Notes: generated by a model not told the origin, from the sequence alone. Positions 1 to 11,307 are shown, counted from the stretch's first letter. The stretch: 64,000 bases of DNA from Cytophagaceae bacterium (GCA_947450365.1 CANFVE010000002.1:1-64000); one strand, 5' to 3'. Made by a program: numbers and translations.

Positions 1-963
1 GGTTTGGTCAGTGTGCAATTCGATTTCGAAGGCGATGCGGCCCATGCAGCCGGTGCGCCTTGGCGAGGGAAAAGTGCCTTGGATGCGGTGGAATTGATGG
101 ATATTGGTTGGAATTTCAAACGCGAACACCTAAAACCTACCCAGCGCTCACATTATGTGATTCCGGATGGGGGGGACCAACCGAACGTCGTGCCTTCTAA
201 AGCCTCCGTTTGGTATTATTTCCGCGAAAGAACCTATGAGGATATCCTTAAGAATTTCAAAGCTGGGATCAAAATCGCCGAAGGCGCCGCCATGATGACC
301 GATACCAAAATGACCTATCAAATGCTCGGAACCGCCTGGCCTGGCCATTTCAATAAACCCATGGCTGAGGCGATGTACAAAAATATTCAGCGCGTGGGGA
401 TGCCAACCTGGTCCGAAGACGACGAAAATTTAGCCCTAGCTGTTCAAAAACTCTTAGAAGCTCCCGCGAAAGATAACCAAGGAAAACCCATCTACGGCAT
501 GAAAAAAACCTTGGATACCTTGAAAGGATCGGTCCAATTTTCATGGGGCGGTGGCTCGGATGACATTGCGGATATTTCCTGGAATGTCCCGACGATCGTG
601 TTGCGCTATCCGGCCAACATCCACGGAACCAAAGGCCATCACTGGGGTGACGCTATCGCCATGGCCACACCGATTGCCCATAAGGGAACGTTGGCTGGCG
701 CAAAAGCCACGGCTTTGACGCTCGTGGATATGTTTACAAACCCGAGCATTTTAGCGAAGGCAAAGGAGTATTTCACCAACGTGCAAACGAAGGATCAAAA
801 ATACATTCCCTTCATCACCGAAAAAGATCCTGCCCCCATCCACCTGAACAAAGAAATCATGGATCAATACCGGGATAAAATGCGGCCTTTTTATTACGAC
901 CCAACGAAATATTCCACCTACCTAGAACAATTAGGGATTAAATACCCAACCTTATCCAAATAG
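1..963 (+). CDS. M20-family amidohydrolase/peptidase (AbgB-like), 5' truncated by window edge
   Basis: Frame is open to base 1; peptidase dimerisation-domain-like sequence FDFEGDAAHAAGAPWRGKSALDAVELM; TAG stop at 961-963. Confidence 0.8.
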   Translation, partial: GLVSVQFDFEGDAAHAAGAPWRGKSALDAVELMDIGWNFKREHLKPTQRSHYVIPDGGDQPNVVPSKASVWYYFRERTYEDILKNFKAGIKIAEGAAMMTDTKMTYQMLGTAWPGHFNKPMAEAMYKNIQRVGMPTWSEDDENLALAVQKLLEAPAKDNQGKPIYGMKKTLDTLKGSVQFSWGGGSDDIADISWNVPTIVLRYPANIHGTKGHHWGDAIAMATPIAHKGTLAGAKATALTLVDMFTNPSILAKAKEYFTNVQTKDQKYIPFITEKDPAPIHLNKEIMDQYRDKMRPFYYDPTKYSTYLEQLGIKYPTLSK

Positions 964-968
964 CCTAC

Positions 969-3644
969 ATGAAAAAATACACACTTTTATTTGTTTGCCT
1001 TTCCTTTTTTGCCCTCGCGCAATCGATTCCAAGTCCAAAATCTCATTTTGGTTTTGCCATCGGGGATAATTACCACTTGGCTACGTTTACCCAAACGGAG
1101 GCCTATTTGAAAAAAATTGCCGGCGTTTCACCACGCATGAAATTACAATCCATCGGCAAAACCGAAGAAGGACGCAATCAATACATGGTTATCGTGTCCG
1201 ATCCGGCCAACATCAAAAACCTAGCCAAATACAAAGCCATCTCCCAAAAAATGGCCCGCGCCGAAGGTCTTTCAGAATCCGAAGCGAGTCAATTAGCCAA
1301 GGAGGGAAAAGCCGTCGTGTGGATCGACGGAGGCTTACACGCCACCGAAACCGTCGGAATTCACCAATGGATCGAAACGATGTATCAGTTTTTAACGCGA
1401 AATGATGAGGAAACCCAACGCATCTTGAAAAATACCATTATCCTCTTTGTGCATGCGAATCCGGATGGGCAGGAATTGGTTTCTTCGTGGTATATGCGGA
1501 ATGCGGATACTTTGAAACGTTCTTACGCAAATTTGCCACGCCTATACCAAAAGTACATTGGGCATGATAATAACCGTGATTTCTACATGATGAACATGAG
1601 CGAGTCGAAGAATATGAGTCGCCAACAATACATCGAGTGGATGCCACAATTCCTGTATAATCACCACCAAACCGGCCCGCAAGGAACCGTGGTGGCCGGA
1701 CCTCCTTATCGGGATCCCTTCAATTATGTCTACGATCCTTTATTAATCACGGGTATCGATGCTTTGGGGGCGGCGATGAGCAGTCGGCTTAATGCCGAGG
1801 GAAAACCAGGCTATACGATGAAAGGCGGTTCCGTGTATTCGACTTGGTGGAATGGCGGTTTGCGGACCACGGCCTATTACCACAATATCGTCGGGGTTTT
1901 AACCGAAATCATAGGAAGTCCCACGCCGATGAAAATTCCCTTGGTTCCACAGCGCTTAATCCCGAATAGTGGTTTGCCATTCCCGATTACGCCCCAAAAA
2001 TGGTTGTTCCGAAATTCGATCGACTATTCGATTTCAATGAATTATGCGATGCTAAATCATGCCGCGCGCTACAAAGATGAGGTGCTGATGAATATTTATA
2101 AGATGGGTCGGAAATCAATCGAAAATGGATCCAAGGATTATTGGACCCTTTCGCCCAAAAAAGTAGAATCGATCCAAGAATTGTACCGAACGGACATCAA
2201 GAATCCTGAGGCGCGGATAGATACCTTACCGATGGCCTATTATGCGAAGATTTATCAAAACCCGAGTTTGCGTGATCCACGTGCCTATGTAGTGCCGGCG
2301 AATCAAAGCACTTCGGCAGTGGCGTTTATCAATATTCTGATTCAAAGTGGCATTCGGATTGAAAAAGCAACAACCTCTTTTCAGATCGCAGGGAATTCGT
2401 ATCCGGCAGGTTCTTATGTGGTAAAAACGAATCAGGCTTTCCGTCCGCATGTGTTGGATATGTTTGAACCTCAAGACCATCCCAATGATTTTTTATATCC
2501 AGGCGGACCTCCGGTACGTCCCTATGATGCGGCGGGTTGGACACCGGCGTATACGATGGGGGTGAAATTTGATCGGATATTGGAGGCCGTGGATGGGCCG
2601 TTTGAGACCTTGCCTTATGGGGTTTTGGAAAAAGCGGCAGGAGGATTTCCAACGGGTAATTTTGCTTATTATGGCTTTCCTACCTTGGATAATGCTTCCT
2701 TTACATTGGTCAATGAGGCTTTGAAGGCGGGATTGGAAGTAACGAAAAATAAGGATCATTTTGTGGTTAAATCTACGGATGCGGCGAAAAAAATATTGGC
2801 AGAGGCTTCGTTGACATATGGGATTCAAGTGCAGGGTTTGTCGGCGAGCTCGGCGACGATTCCAGTGAAAACGCGTCGGATTGCTTTGTGGGATACGTAT
2901 GGCGGGTCCATGTCGGCCGGCTGGGTGCGTTGGATTTTAGAACAGCATCATTTTACGTTTAGCCTTTTATATGCCAAAGAAATCGATTTAGTGAATTTAA
3001 AATCAAAATATGATGTGATCGTCTTTATGGGTGGAGCGATTCCGGGCTTAAAGGGCCAAGCGCTTAATCGGGAGGAGTATGAAAAAGAACCAAATGAAGC
3101 GGAAATTCCAGCGGAATATCATGCGCAAATGGGCAAGATTACGGTGAAGTCCATTCCGTCTTTAAAGGCCTTTTTGGAAGCGGGAGGGGATATTGTGACG
3201 ATTGGTTCCAGTGCTAATTTGGCCTATCATCTAGGTTTGCCGGTGCGGAATGCTTTGGTGGAAATGGTCGCGGGCAAGGAGCGTAATTTGCCGGGTGAGA
3301 AATTTTATATTCCAGGCAGTGTGATGCAGGTGGCAGTGGATCCGGATACGCGGGCGAACTGGGGAATGCCAGCGAAAGCTGATGTGTATTTTAGTATGAG
3401 CCCGGTGTTTAAATTGCAGCCGGATGCGGTTGCCCAACAGGTTTTAAAACCCTTGGCTTGGTATGCATCAGACAAAACCTTACGTAGCGGATGGGCCTAT
3501 GGTCAGGCCTATTTACAGGATGGCGTGGCGGCGTTTGAGGCGAAAGTTGGCACCGGTAAATTATTCGTCTATGGACCTGAAATCACCTTCCGTGGTCAGA
3601 CGCATAGTACGTTTAAATTATTGTTCAATCAATTGTATCAATAA
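969..3644 (+). CDS. M14-family zinc carboxypeptidase, secreted
   Basis: Signal peptide MKKYTLLFVCLSFFALAQS; M14-like segments (GGLHATETVG, NPDGQELVSSWYMRN, HDNNRDFYMMNMSES, YNHHQTGP). Confidence 0.85.
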   Translation: MKKYTLLFVCLSFFALAQSIPSPKSHFGFAIGDNYHLATFTQTEAYLKKIAGVSPRMKLQSIGKTEEGRNQYMVIVSDPANIKNLAKYKAISQKMARAEGLSESEASQLAKEGKAVVWIDGGLHATETVGIHQWIETMYQFLTRNDEETQRILKNTIILFVHANPDGQELVSSWYMRNADTLKRSYANLPRLYQKYIGHDNNRDFYMMNMSESKNMSRQQYIEWMPQFLYNHHQTGPQGTVVAGPPYRDPFNYVYDPLLITGIDALGAAMSSRLNAEGKPGYTMKGGSVYSTWWNGGLRTTAYYHNIVGVLTEIIGSPTPMKIPLVPQRLIPNSGLPFPITPQKWLFRNSIDYSISMNYAMLNHAARYKDEVLMNIYKMGRKSIENGSKDYWTLSPKKVESIQELYRTDIKNPEARIDTLPMAYYAKIYQNPSLRDPRAYVVPANQSTSAVAFINILIQSGIRIEKATTSFQIAGNSYPAGSYVVKTNQAFRPHVLDMFEPQDHPNDFLYPGGPPVRPYDAAGWTPAYTMGVKFDRILEAVDGPFETLPYGVLEKAAGGFPTGNFAYYGFPTLDNASFTLVNEALKAGLEVTKNKDHFVVKSTDAAKKILAEASLTYGIQVQGLSASSATIPVKTRRIALWDTYGGSMSAGWVRWILEQHHFTFSLLYAKEIDLVNLKSKYDVIVFMGGAIPGLKGQALNREEYEKEPNEAEIPAEYHAQMGKITVKSIPSLKAFLEAGGDIVTIGSSANLAYHLGLPVRNALVEMVAGKERNLPGEKFYIPGSVMQVAVDPDTRANWGMPAKADVYFSMSPVFKLQPDAVAQQVLKPLAWYASDKTLRSGWAYGQAYLQDGVAAFEAKVGTGKLFVYGPEITFRGQTHSTFKLLFNQLYQ

Positions 3645-3694
3645 ACAAAAAAGCAAGGCATAAAATTTAATATGAATTCTAAGGTTCAAGCAAT

Positions 3695-3702
3695 TAGCTT
3701 TG
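3695..3702 (+). promoter_or_regulatory. -7 element TAGCTTTG (TAnnTTTG)
   Basis: Exact consensus match about 20 bp upstream of ATG 3722; -33 element not obvious. Confidence 0.4.
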
Positions 3703-3721
3703 TAATCGATAAAATCCGCAC

Positions 3722-4657
3722 ATGAAAAAAATACTTGCCTATATATTGGCTAGCCTATTGGCTATGATTTGTTTGATCGGCATCGTCTTTTTTGAGAAAG
3801 ATGTCCCCTTGGCGGATTTGAAACCCCTGTATGCGAATGAACATTCCAAATTCATTCCGATACTAGGCATGGATGTGCATGTGCGGGATGAGGGCCCTTT
3901 GACGGATTCGATACCCTTGATTTTATTGCATGGGATGTCGTCCTCCCTGAATACCTGGGACAGCGTGGCCTATTATCTAAAAGATCAAAGACGTGTCATT
4001 AGCGTGGATTTGCCTGGTTTTGGAATGACGGGGCCGAACCCGGTGAATGTCTATAATTTCAAGGTCTATAATCAGTTTTTGGATTCCTTGACGGCTCGCT
4101 TGGGCATCGATCGATTTGTGCTGGCTGGAAATTCGATGGGCGGAGCGATTTCTTGGCATTATGCGGTGACGCATCCGAATCGCTTGAAACAATTAGTGCT
4201 CATCGATGCGGCTGGATATCCCAAAACCAAGGAAAAGGGAAGTTTGGGATTTTTGATTGCTTCGACCCCCATATTGAATAATTTATTGCTCTATTTTACG
4301 CCCAAAACACTGGTTCGCAAAAGTTTGGAATCGATCTATTTTGATCAATCCCGAGTAACAGACGAGCAAGTGACTCGCTTTCATGACATCGTGGTGCGCG
4401 AGGGAAATCGGGCAGCGGCTTTGGAAATATTCAAACATGGATTTGGAAAACCAACGGAAAAAATCAGCGACGTCAACGTACCCACGCTGATTCTGTGGGG
4501 CGATCATGATGTTGTGATTGATGTATCGAATGCGGATCGCTTTGAAAAAGATATCCCGGGAAGTAAAAAAGTGATTTTTCCCAAGGTGGGTCATGTGCCC
4601 ATGGAAGAAATTCCCCAACGTGTAGCACAAGAAATTAAAACCTTTGTCCAACCTTAA
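3722..4657 (+). CDS. alpha/beta hydrolase
   Basis: LLHGMSSSLNTWDSV, nucleophile elbow GNSMGG, WGDHDVVIDV, late catalytic His VGHVPMEE. Confidence 0.88.
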   Translation: MKKILAYILASLLAMICLIGIVFFEKDVPLADLKPLYANEHSKFIPILGMDVHVRDEGPLTDSIPLILLHGMSSSLNTWDSVAYYLKDQRRVISVDLPGFGMTGPNPVNVYNFKVYNQFLDSLTARLGIDRFVLAGNSMGGAISWHYAVTHPNRLKQLVLIDAAGYPKTKEKGSLGFLIASTPILNNLLLYFTPKTLVRKSLESIYFDQSRVTDEQVTRFHDIVVREGNRAAALEIFKHGFGKPTEKISDVNVPTLILWGDHDVVIDVSNADRFEKDIPGSKKVIFPKVGHVPMEEIPQRVAQEIKTFVQP

Positions 4658-4658
4658 T

Positions 4659-5576
4659 ATGGCTCGTTATCTTCTCGTATTCCTATTTTTAAGTCTTCAG
4701 CTTCCCGCTCAAAACAAGAAATTTAGTTTCATTGCTTTCGGGGATATGCCCTATCGAGTGCCGGAAGATTATCCGAAATTCGAACGGGTTATTCAGCGAA
4801 TCAATCAAGAAAAACCCGCATTCACCGTGCATGTGGGTGATTTTAAATCAGGTTCATCGCTCTGTTCGAATGACTATTTTGAGCGGATGAGAACCTATTT
4901 CACGACGTTCGAACAAGCGATGGTATATACGCCGGGGGACAATGAATGGACGGATTGCGATCGGAAATTGGCCGGGGAATATGTGCCGGAGGAACGCTTA
5001 TCTGTCTTACGAAAGCTATTTTTTGCGAAACCTGTGAGTTTTGGGAAAAAGCCTATGAAGCTATTTTCTCAGGCGCAAATCCCAGGTTATGAGACTTATG
5101 TGGAAAACAATGCCTGGACGTATGAGGGGATACAATTTGCGACGATTCATTTAGTCGGCTCGAATAATCATTTCAAACCCGATTCCTTGGCGAATGTGGA
5201 ATTTGTGGGCAGGGAAAAGGCGAATTTAGCCTGGTTGGATTATTTATTTGCGCAAGCGGAAAATCAAAAGGCCATTGTTTTGGTGACCCAAGCGGATATG
5301 TTTTACATGGGCATGAAGCCGAGCAAGGGATTTGAGAAAATCGTGGACAAATTAACCGTCCTAAGTCAGGCCTATAAAAAACCGGTTTTGTGGGTGAATG
5401 GTGATTCGCATCGTTTCATCACGGATAAACCACTGCTGATCAATAATCAAAAAGTCACGGTGATGAATTTCACGCGGGTACAGGTTTTTGGCGATGGCGA
5501 AATGGCGGCGGTGAAAATTACCTATGATCCGAAGGCTTCGCAGTTGTTCGTGGTGGAGCAATTGATGATTGATTAA
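4659..5576 (+). CDS. metallophosphoesterase-like secreted protein
   Basis: ATG at 4659 directly after the upstream stop; FGDMPYR, HVGDFKSGSSLCS, TPGDNEWTDC, WVNGDSHRF match calcineurin-like metal-ligand blocks. Confidence 0.7.
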   Translation: MARYLLVFLFLSLQLPAQNKKFSFIAFGDMPYRVPEDYPKFERVIQRINQEKPAFTVHVGDFKSGSSLCSNDYFERMRTYFTTFEQAMVYTPGDNEWTDCDRKLAGEYVPEERLSVLRKLFFAKPVSFGKKPMKLFSQAQIPGYETYVENNAWTYEGIQFATIHLVGSNNHFKPDSLANVEFVGREKANLAWLDYLFAQAENQKAIVLVTQADMFYMGMKPSKGFEKIVDKLTVLSQAYKKPVLWVNGDSHRFITDKPLLINNQKVTVMNFTRVQVFGDGEMAAVKITYDPKASQLFVVEQLMID

Positions 5577-5624
5577 CGAGTTAGCCTCCTTTTACGCGGA
5601 TTCATTTTATGTAAACTTGGTCAT

Positions 5625-7292
5625 ATGTCTTTCAAAAAAATAAGTTTCCTGTTTTTGTTGCTCGTTGCATGGGCAAGCCATGGGCAAGATCAGGCAAAAA
5701 TTCGGGTGGATGTAGCCAAAACCAAGGATGCAATGAAGCCCATTTATGCATGGTTTGGCTATGATGAACCCAATTACACCTACATGAAAGACGGCAAAAA
5801 ATTGTTGTCTAAAATAGCTGCCTTAAGTCCGGTGCCTGTGTATGTGCGGGCGCACAGTTTATTGGTCACGGGGGATGGGGTTCCGGGTTTAAAATGGGGC
5901 TCAACAAATGCCTACACCGAGGATGCCCAAGGAAATCCCATCTATGATTGGACGATAATCGATAAGATTTTTGATACCTATGTCCAACGAGGCATGAAAC
6001 CCTTGGCACAAATCGGATTTATGCCGGAGGCCCTTTCCACGCATCCGGTACCGTACAAACATTTTTGGAAACCAGGGGATAATTACAATGACATTTATAC
6101 CGGTTGGGCTTATCCGCCCAAAGACTATCAAAAATGGGCAGAATTAGTTTATCAGTGGGTCAAACACAGCGTGGCCCGCTATGGTCAGAAAGAAGTGGAA
6201 AGTTGGTACTGGGAGGTGTGGAATGAACCGAATTCGGCCTATTGGAAGGGAAGCCAAGCGGAATTTTTTAAATTATACGATTATTCAGCGGATGCGGTGA
6301 AAAGGGCATTGCCAACGGCTAAAATTGGGGGGACTGATATCACGGGCAACGGCATGAAATTCCAAGATGCCTTTCTAAAACATTGCTTGTTTGACACCAA
6401 TTATGTCACCCAAAAAATAGGTTCGCCGCTGGATCTCATTTTATTTCATGCCAAAGGTTCCCCGAAATTAGATCAAGGTAGGGTAGTCATGAGTGCAAGG
6501 GCCCAACTCAAAAACATCGAGGATAATTTAAAGGTAATCCAAGCCTATCCACAATTGAAAAAATTACCGATTATTATCGGGGAATCAGATCCGGAAGGTT
6601 GCGCCGCCTGCGGCATGGCCACGAGCCCTCAAAATGCCTATCGAAATGGAACGATGTATTCGAGCTACACGGCGGCGACTTTTGCGCGGAAGTATGAATT
6701 AGCTAAAAAATATGAGGCGAATTTAATGGGTGCGGTGACATGGGCCTTTGAATTTGAAAACCAGCCATGGTTTTATGGTTTTCGGGATTTGGCAACCAAT
6801 GGCGTGGATAAGCCGGTATTGAATGTTTTTCGGATGTTTGGGAAGATGCAAGGGGATTTTGTGGAGGCGAGTTCGGACCATGCCTATTCGTTGCAAATGG
6901 CCTTGGATTCAAGCTTCCGGGGGGAAAAAACTGATATCGGAACGCTGGCTACACGGCAAAAAAATACTGCCTCGGTTATGCTTTGGAATTACCATGATGT
7001 GGATAAAAAGGGGGAATCGACCCTGGTTTCCCTGGAAATAGCGGGCTTACCTGTGAGCTCGGCTACCCTGATGCATTATCGAATTGATGATGAACATAGC
7101 AATAGCTATGAAGTTTGGAAAAAAATGGGTTCGCCGAAGGAACCTACGGCGGGTCAGATAGCTGAGCTTGAAAAAGCGGGGCAATTGACCCCATTTAGCA
7201 AGCCCCAAAAAGTTTCGATTTCAAAAGGTCGATTAAGCTTATCGACCGATTTGCCTCGGCAAGCGGTGGATTTATATCAGGTGAGTTGGTAA
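5625..7292 (+). CDS. GH39-like TIM-barrel glycoside hydrolase (xylosidase-like), secreted
   Basis: Signal peptide; WYWEVWNEPNSAYWKG (acid/base NEP motif); IIIGESDPEGC. Confidence 0.7.
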   Translation: MSFKKISFLFLLLVAWASHGQDQAKIRVDVAKTKDAMKPIYAWFGYDEPNYTYMKDGKKLLSKIAALSPVPVYVRAHSLLVTGDGVPGLKWGSTNAYTEDAQGNPIYDWTIIDKIFDTYVQRGMKPLAQIGFMPEALSTHPVPYKHFWKPGDNYNDIYTGWAYPPKDYQKWAELVYQWVKHSVARYGQKEVESWYWEVWNEPNSAYWKGSQAEFFKLYDYSADAVKRALPTAKIGGTDITGNGMKFQDAFLKHCLFDTNYVTQKIGSPLDLILFHAKGSPKLDQGRVVMSARAQLKNIEDNLKVIQAYPQLKKLPIIIGESDPEGCAACGMATSPQNAYRNGTMYSSYTAATFARKYELAKKYEANLMGAVTWAFEFENQPWFYGFRDLATNGVDKPVLNVFRMFGKMQGDFVEASSDHAYSLQMALDSSFRGEKTDIGTLATRQKNTASVMLWNYHDVDKKGESTLVSLEIAGLPVSSATLMHYRIDDEHSNSYEVWKKMGSPKEPTAGQIAELEKAGQLTPFSKPQKVSISKGRLSLSTDLPRQAVDLYQVSW

Positions 7293-7400
7293 CGGGTCGG
7301 GAACAAATTTTCATCGATGAAATGGAATTGTTGGTCGGTTTATCCATCCATTGCCTAAAATTTCGCGTACCTTCGGTTTTTACATTCGCCGACTTCCTTC

Positions 7401-9803
7401 ATGAAAAAATATTTACTTCTTATCTTCCTTTTGCTATGGCTGATTCCTAATGTTCTGGTTGCTCAAACCATTACTGTTTCAGGTATCGTCGCCGATCAAT
7501 CGAGTCATTCCGCCATGGGTTACGTAAATGTCATCCTCAAAAAAGCTTCAGATAGTTCTTTTGTCACAGGAACCATAAGCGGAGAGGATGGACGGTTTAA
7601 ACTGCAAGCAAAACCGGGTCGCTATGTTTTAAATATCAGTTTTACGGGCTATGTTACCCGGAAAATGCCCCTATTCGTTGGAAGTCTTTCAGAGTTTTTG
7701 GACCTATCTACGATTGAAATTCAATCTTCCTCGAAAGAATTGGTCGAAATTACCGTAACTGCCAAACGGGATGAACTGGACACCAAAATGGATAAAAAAT
7801 CCTTTGCCGTGGATAATAACATCGCACAGGCCGGGGGTTCCGTGCTCCAAGTCATGCAAAATCTACCCGGCGTGACGGTCCAAGAAGGTAAAATTAATCT
7901 GCGCGGGAGTAGCCAAGTGGCCGTGCTTGTCGACGGGAAACAAACCGCCCTAACTGGTTTTGGCACCCAAGCCAGCCTAGACAATATTCCCGCTTCCGCC
8001 ATCGATAAAATCGAAATTATCAATAATCCCAGTGCCAAATACGACGCCAATGGACAAGCCGGAATTATTAACATCATCTTCAAAAAAAGCAAACAAGAAG
8101 GCTTTAATGGCAAAGCCAGCCTAAGCACTGGCCTCGGTGCGCTTTGGATTAAAAAGGCAAATTTGCCTACGATTCGCGATCAGTTTACCGCAACGCCCAA
8201 AATGAATCCCTCACTTTCCTTAAGTTACCGCGGGAAAAAATTCAGCACTTTTTTTCAAGGGGATTATAACTACACGCCTACGCTCAACAAAAACGAATTC
8301 GTCACCCGGACCTATGATACAGGGGAGGTGATACGCCAACAAACCAAGCGAAACCGTCGGACCACCATCGGTACCCTCATGACCGGATTCGATTACCGCC
8401 CATCTGAACAAAATCTCTTCACCACCTCCGTCCTTTTTAGCTCTGAAAAGATCTTGGATGATGGCGATGAACCTTTTTTCAATCAGGATTTGAGTACTCG
8501 AAAAAGGCTATGGCAATTCCTGGAAGACGAATTAAAAACAACGGTAACAGCTACTTCCTCTTTTCAGCATAAATTCAAAGAAGCCGGCCATACGCTTCAA
8601 TTAGGCCTAAATTACACCTGGCATCAGGAGGATGAAAAGTATTTTTTTACGAATATCTATCCGACCTATACGGGTTTGGATGCGTTTAAATTAATGTCGG
8701 ATGAAAATGTCACCGACTTCACGTTGGATTACGTACGGCCCCTTCGCTACGGTCGGGTAGAAGCCGGGATTAAATATCGGTATCGATTTATCCCGACGAG
8801 CATGTTGTTCATCCCCGGATTGAATTCACCCTTGGATGTATCAGCGGGTGGCTGGGCCGATTATAAAGAAAATATTCCAGCACTTTACAGTAATTATGTT
8901 CTTGAAAATGAGAGGTTTGAGCTGGAGGCCGGCTTGCGGATGGAATTTGTGAATGTGCATTATGACATCGATCCGAAGCACAATACCTATAAAAGCGATG
9001 GCTATTCCTATGCACAACCTTTTCCTAACATGCGCCTTGGATATAAGTTGGATGATGCCAATAAACTGACTTTTTCATTTAATCGCCGCGTAGACCGGCC
9101 GGCTGAATTAGACATACGTGTTTTTCCAAAATACGATGATGCGGAGATTGTCAAAGTGGGGAATCCGGCCCTGAAACCTCAATTTACGAATTCCTTGGAA
9201 CTTGGGTTTAAGCGTAATGTGGTCAAAGGTTATTTGTATTCGGCCTTATTTCATCGAATGTCAGACGCGACGATTACCCGGATTGCAAGTACCTTGCCGG
9301 GAACGACTTTGATTTATCATGTCATGCAAAATGCCGGACATAGTATGAATTCTGGCGTAGAAATGTTGTGGTCACAGGAAGTTTCCAAGGCCTTTAGTTT
9401 TCAATTTAATTTAATTGCCTATCGAAATCAAATCGATGCATTTTCGGTATTTAATCTGTATCCTCGGCCAAATTCCTATACCTCAGAAACCCAAGAAATT
9501 TATTCCGGAAGTGTCAAATGGAACGGATTAATCTCCTTGCCGAATCAATGGAACGCGCAGTTTTCTGCCGTGTATTTAGCGCCTGATTTGATACCGCAAG
9601 GAAAAATAGGTCAACGCTTTTCATTTGATCTCGGTTTGAAAAAATCAGTGAATCAAGGGAAGGGGGAATATTTTATCAATGCTACAGATTTATTGAATTC
9701 CATGGTGATTCGAAAAGATATTCAAGGAAAAGATTTTAACTTGCAGAGTGCCGATTATTACGAGACGCAAGTTATTCGAATCGGATTCGCTCAAAAATTC
9801 TAA
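7401..9803 (+). CDS. TonB-dependent receptor / outer membrane beta-barrel protein with CarboxypepD_reg-like N-terminus
   Basis: Signal peptide, ITVSGIVADQSSHSAMGYVNVILKKASD, plug domain (VLQVMQNLPGVTVQEGKINLRGSSQVAVLVDGKQT), beta-barrel to the C-terminal aromatic GFAQKF. Confidence 0.88.
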   Translation: MKKYLLLIFLLLWLIPNVLVAQTITVSGIVADQSSHSAMGYVNVILKKASDSSFVTGTISGEDGRFKLQAKPGRYVLNISFTGYVTRKMPLFVGSLSEFLDLSTIEIQSSSKELVEITVTAKRDELDTKMDKKSFAVDNNIAQAGGSVLQVMQNLPGVTVQEGKINLRGSSQVAVLVDGKQTALTGFGTQASLDNIPASAIDKIEIINNPSAKYDANGQAGIINIIFKKSKQEGFNGKASLSTGLGALWIKKANLPTIRDQFTATPKMNPSLSLSYRGKKFSTFFQGDYNYTPTLNKNEFVTRTYDTGEVIRQQTKRNRRTTIGTLMTGFDYRPSEQNLFTTSVLFSSEKILDDGDEPFFNQDLSTRKRLWQFLEDELKTTVTATSSFQHKFKEAGHTLQLGLNYTWHQEDEKYFFTNIYPTYTGLDAFKLMSDENVTDFTLDYVRPLRYGRVEAGIKYRYRFIPTSMLFIPGLNSPLDVSAGGWADYKENIPALYSNYVLENERFELEAGLRMEFVNVHYDIDPKHNTYKSDGYSYAQPFPNMRLGYKLDDANKLTFSFNRRVDRPAELDIRVFPKYDDAEIVKVGNPALKPQFTNSLELGFKRNVVKGYLYSALFHRMSDATITRIASTLPGTTLIYHVMQNAGHSMNSGVEMLWSQEVSKAFSFQFNLIAYRNQIDAFSVFNLYPRPNSYTSETQEIYSGSVKWNGLISLPNQWNAQFSAVYLAPDLIPQGKIGQRFSFDLGLKKSVNQGKGEYFINATDLLNSMVIRKDIQGKDFNLQSADYYETQVIRIGFAQKF

Positions 9804-9807
9804 ACCT

Positions 9808-11307
9808 ATGAAAAATCGTATTTTGTGGGCCCTTTTCTTGGGCCTTTTTGCTTTGTCCTTGCAGGCACAGCCTAATTTTACGTTTAAAATTCAAGTGGAC
9901 GCGTCCCAACAAGCCGCTTGTCTTCCCACCGGCCGACTCCTCATTCACCTCACCAAACAAAAAACGAACGAACCTCGTAACCGCTCCGAATGCGCCATTG
10001 GTTTCACCACCCAAAACTGGAATCCTAAAAAAGAAATCCTTGTCAAAACCAAAGATAAATCAGTGAATGTCTATGGTTTTGAAAAAATGAAGCTCAAGCC
10101 GGGAGATAAAATTTATTATCAAGTTGTCTATAAACAAAACGAAAACGACGGACAAGAAAATGTCGCCGGTAACCTATACAGTGAGGTGGATTCGCTGGTG
10201 TATGGTGAAAAAATTCTAGGGGAATTGCACTTACAACACCTGATTCCAGAAGCCAAAATCGTCCAACATCGCTTCGTGAAATCCATTCAAATCGAAAGTA
10301 AATTACTGAGTAATTTTTTCGGGAAACCGAAAAAACTGAAAGCTTCGATTTTGTTGCCTTCAACCTATTACGATCATCCTGAAAAATCATTTCCCATCTG
10401 CTACCGAGCCAGTGGATTAAATGGGCGCTGGACCGCTGTGAATGGCCGGATATCCAATAAGGAATTCATGGACATGTGGTTTGCGCCCAATGCCCCCCAG
10501 GTGATTTATGTGTATTTGGATTCGGAGGGGCCTTTTGGGGATACGTATCAAGTGGATTCCGAAAACAATGGTCCTTGTGGCGAGGCGCTGATCAAGGAAT
10601 TAATTCCTGCCGTCGAAAAGGAAGTGGGCTATGATCCATCGACGAAAAATAGATATTTGGCAGGATGCTCCACGGGCGGTTGGATCGTCGTCGCGCTCCA
10701 AGTTTTTTACCCCGATTTTTTCGATGGGGCTTGGTCCTACAGCCCAGATCCCTTGGAATTTGAGCATTATGGCTTGATCAATATTTACGAAGATGAAACG
10801 ATTTTTTACAATCGCTTTGGCTATTTGCAACCCGGAAATCGGAATGTATATGGCGAACCTACCCGCTCAATGCTCGATTGGATTAGCAATGAAAATGTAA
10901 ATAGTCGGACAAATACCTATGCCGTTTCGGGCGGACAATTCGGTGCCTACAATGCGGTTTTTGGACCAAAGGGCGCAGATGGTTTACCCTCGCTGATGTT
11001 TGATCCCTACACGGGTAAGATCGATAAGGCGATCGCCAAACAATGGGAGAAATACGATTTAAAGAAATATTTAGCGAACAATTGGGCCAGTCTAGGTCCG
11101 AAATTACAAGGAAAATTGTGGATTTGGTCGGGGGATTGTGACGGTTTATTTTCCAATGTTTCTACGCGCTTTTTTAAAGAATTTATCGATAAAACGACGA
11201 ATCCAAAATCAGATGCCCAGATTTCCTTCACGGCCATGGCAGGACATTGTCAGGAATATAGCGATGAGCAAGTGATCAAAATGATTGCGGCCAAGACAAA
11301 AAAATAG
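9808..11307 (+). CDS. putative esterase (esterase D/enterochelin esterase-like alpha/beta hydrolase)
   Basis: ATG at 9808 with signal peptide MKNRILWALFLGLFALSLQAQ; RYLAGCSTGGWIVVALQVFYPDFFDGAW; WIWSGDCDGLFSN; MAGHCQEY. Confidence 0.75.
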   Translation: MKNRILWALFLGLFALSLQAQPNFTFKIQVDASQQAACLPTGRLLIHLTKQKTNEPRNRSECAIGFTTQNWNPKKEILVKTKDKSVNVYGFEKMKLKPGDKIYYQVVYKQNENDGQENVAGNLYSEVDSLVYGEKILGELHLQHLIPEAKIVQHRFVKSIQIESKLLSNFFGKPKKLKASILLPSTYYDHPEKSFPICYRASGLNGRWTAVNGRISNKEFMDMWFAPNAPQVIYVYLDSEGPFGDTYQVDSENNGPCGEALIKELIPAVEKEVGYDPSTKNRYLAGCSTGGWIVVALQVFYPDFFDGAWSYSPDPLEFEHYGLINIYEDETIFYNRFGYLQPGNRNVYGEPTRSMLDWISNENVNSRTNTYAVSGGQFGAYNAVFGPKGADGLPSLMFDPYTGKIDKAIAKQWEKYDLKKYLANNWASLGPKLQGKLWIWSGDCDGLFSNVSTRFFKEFIDKTTNPKSDAQISFTAMAGHCQEYSDEQVIKMIAAKTKK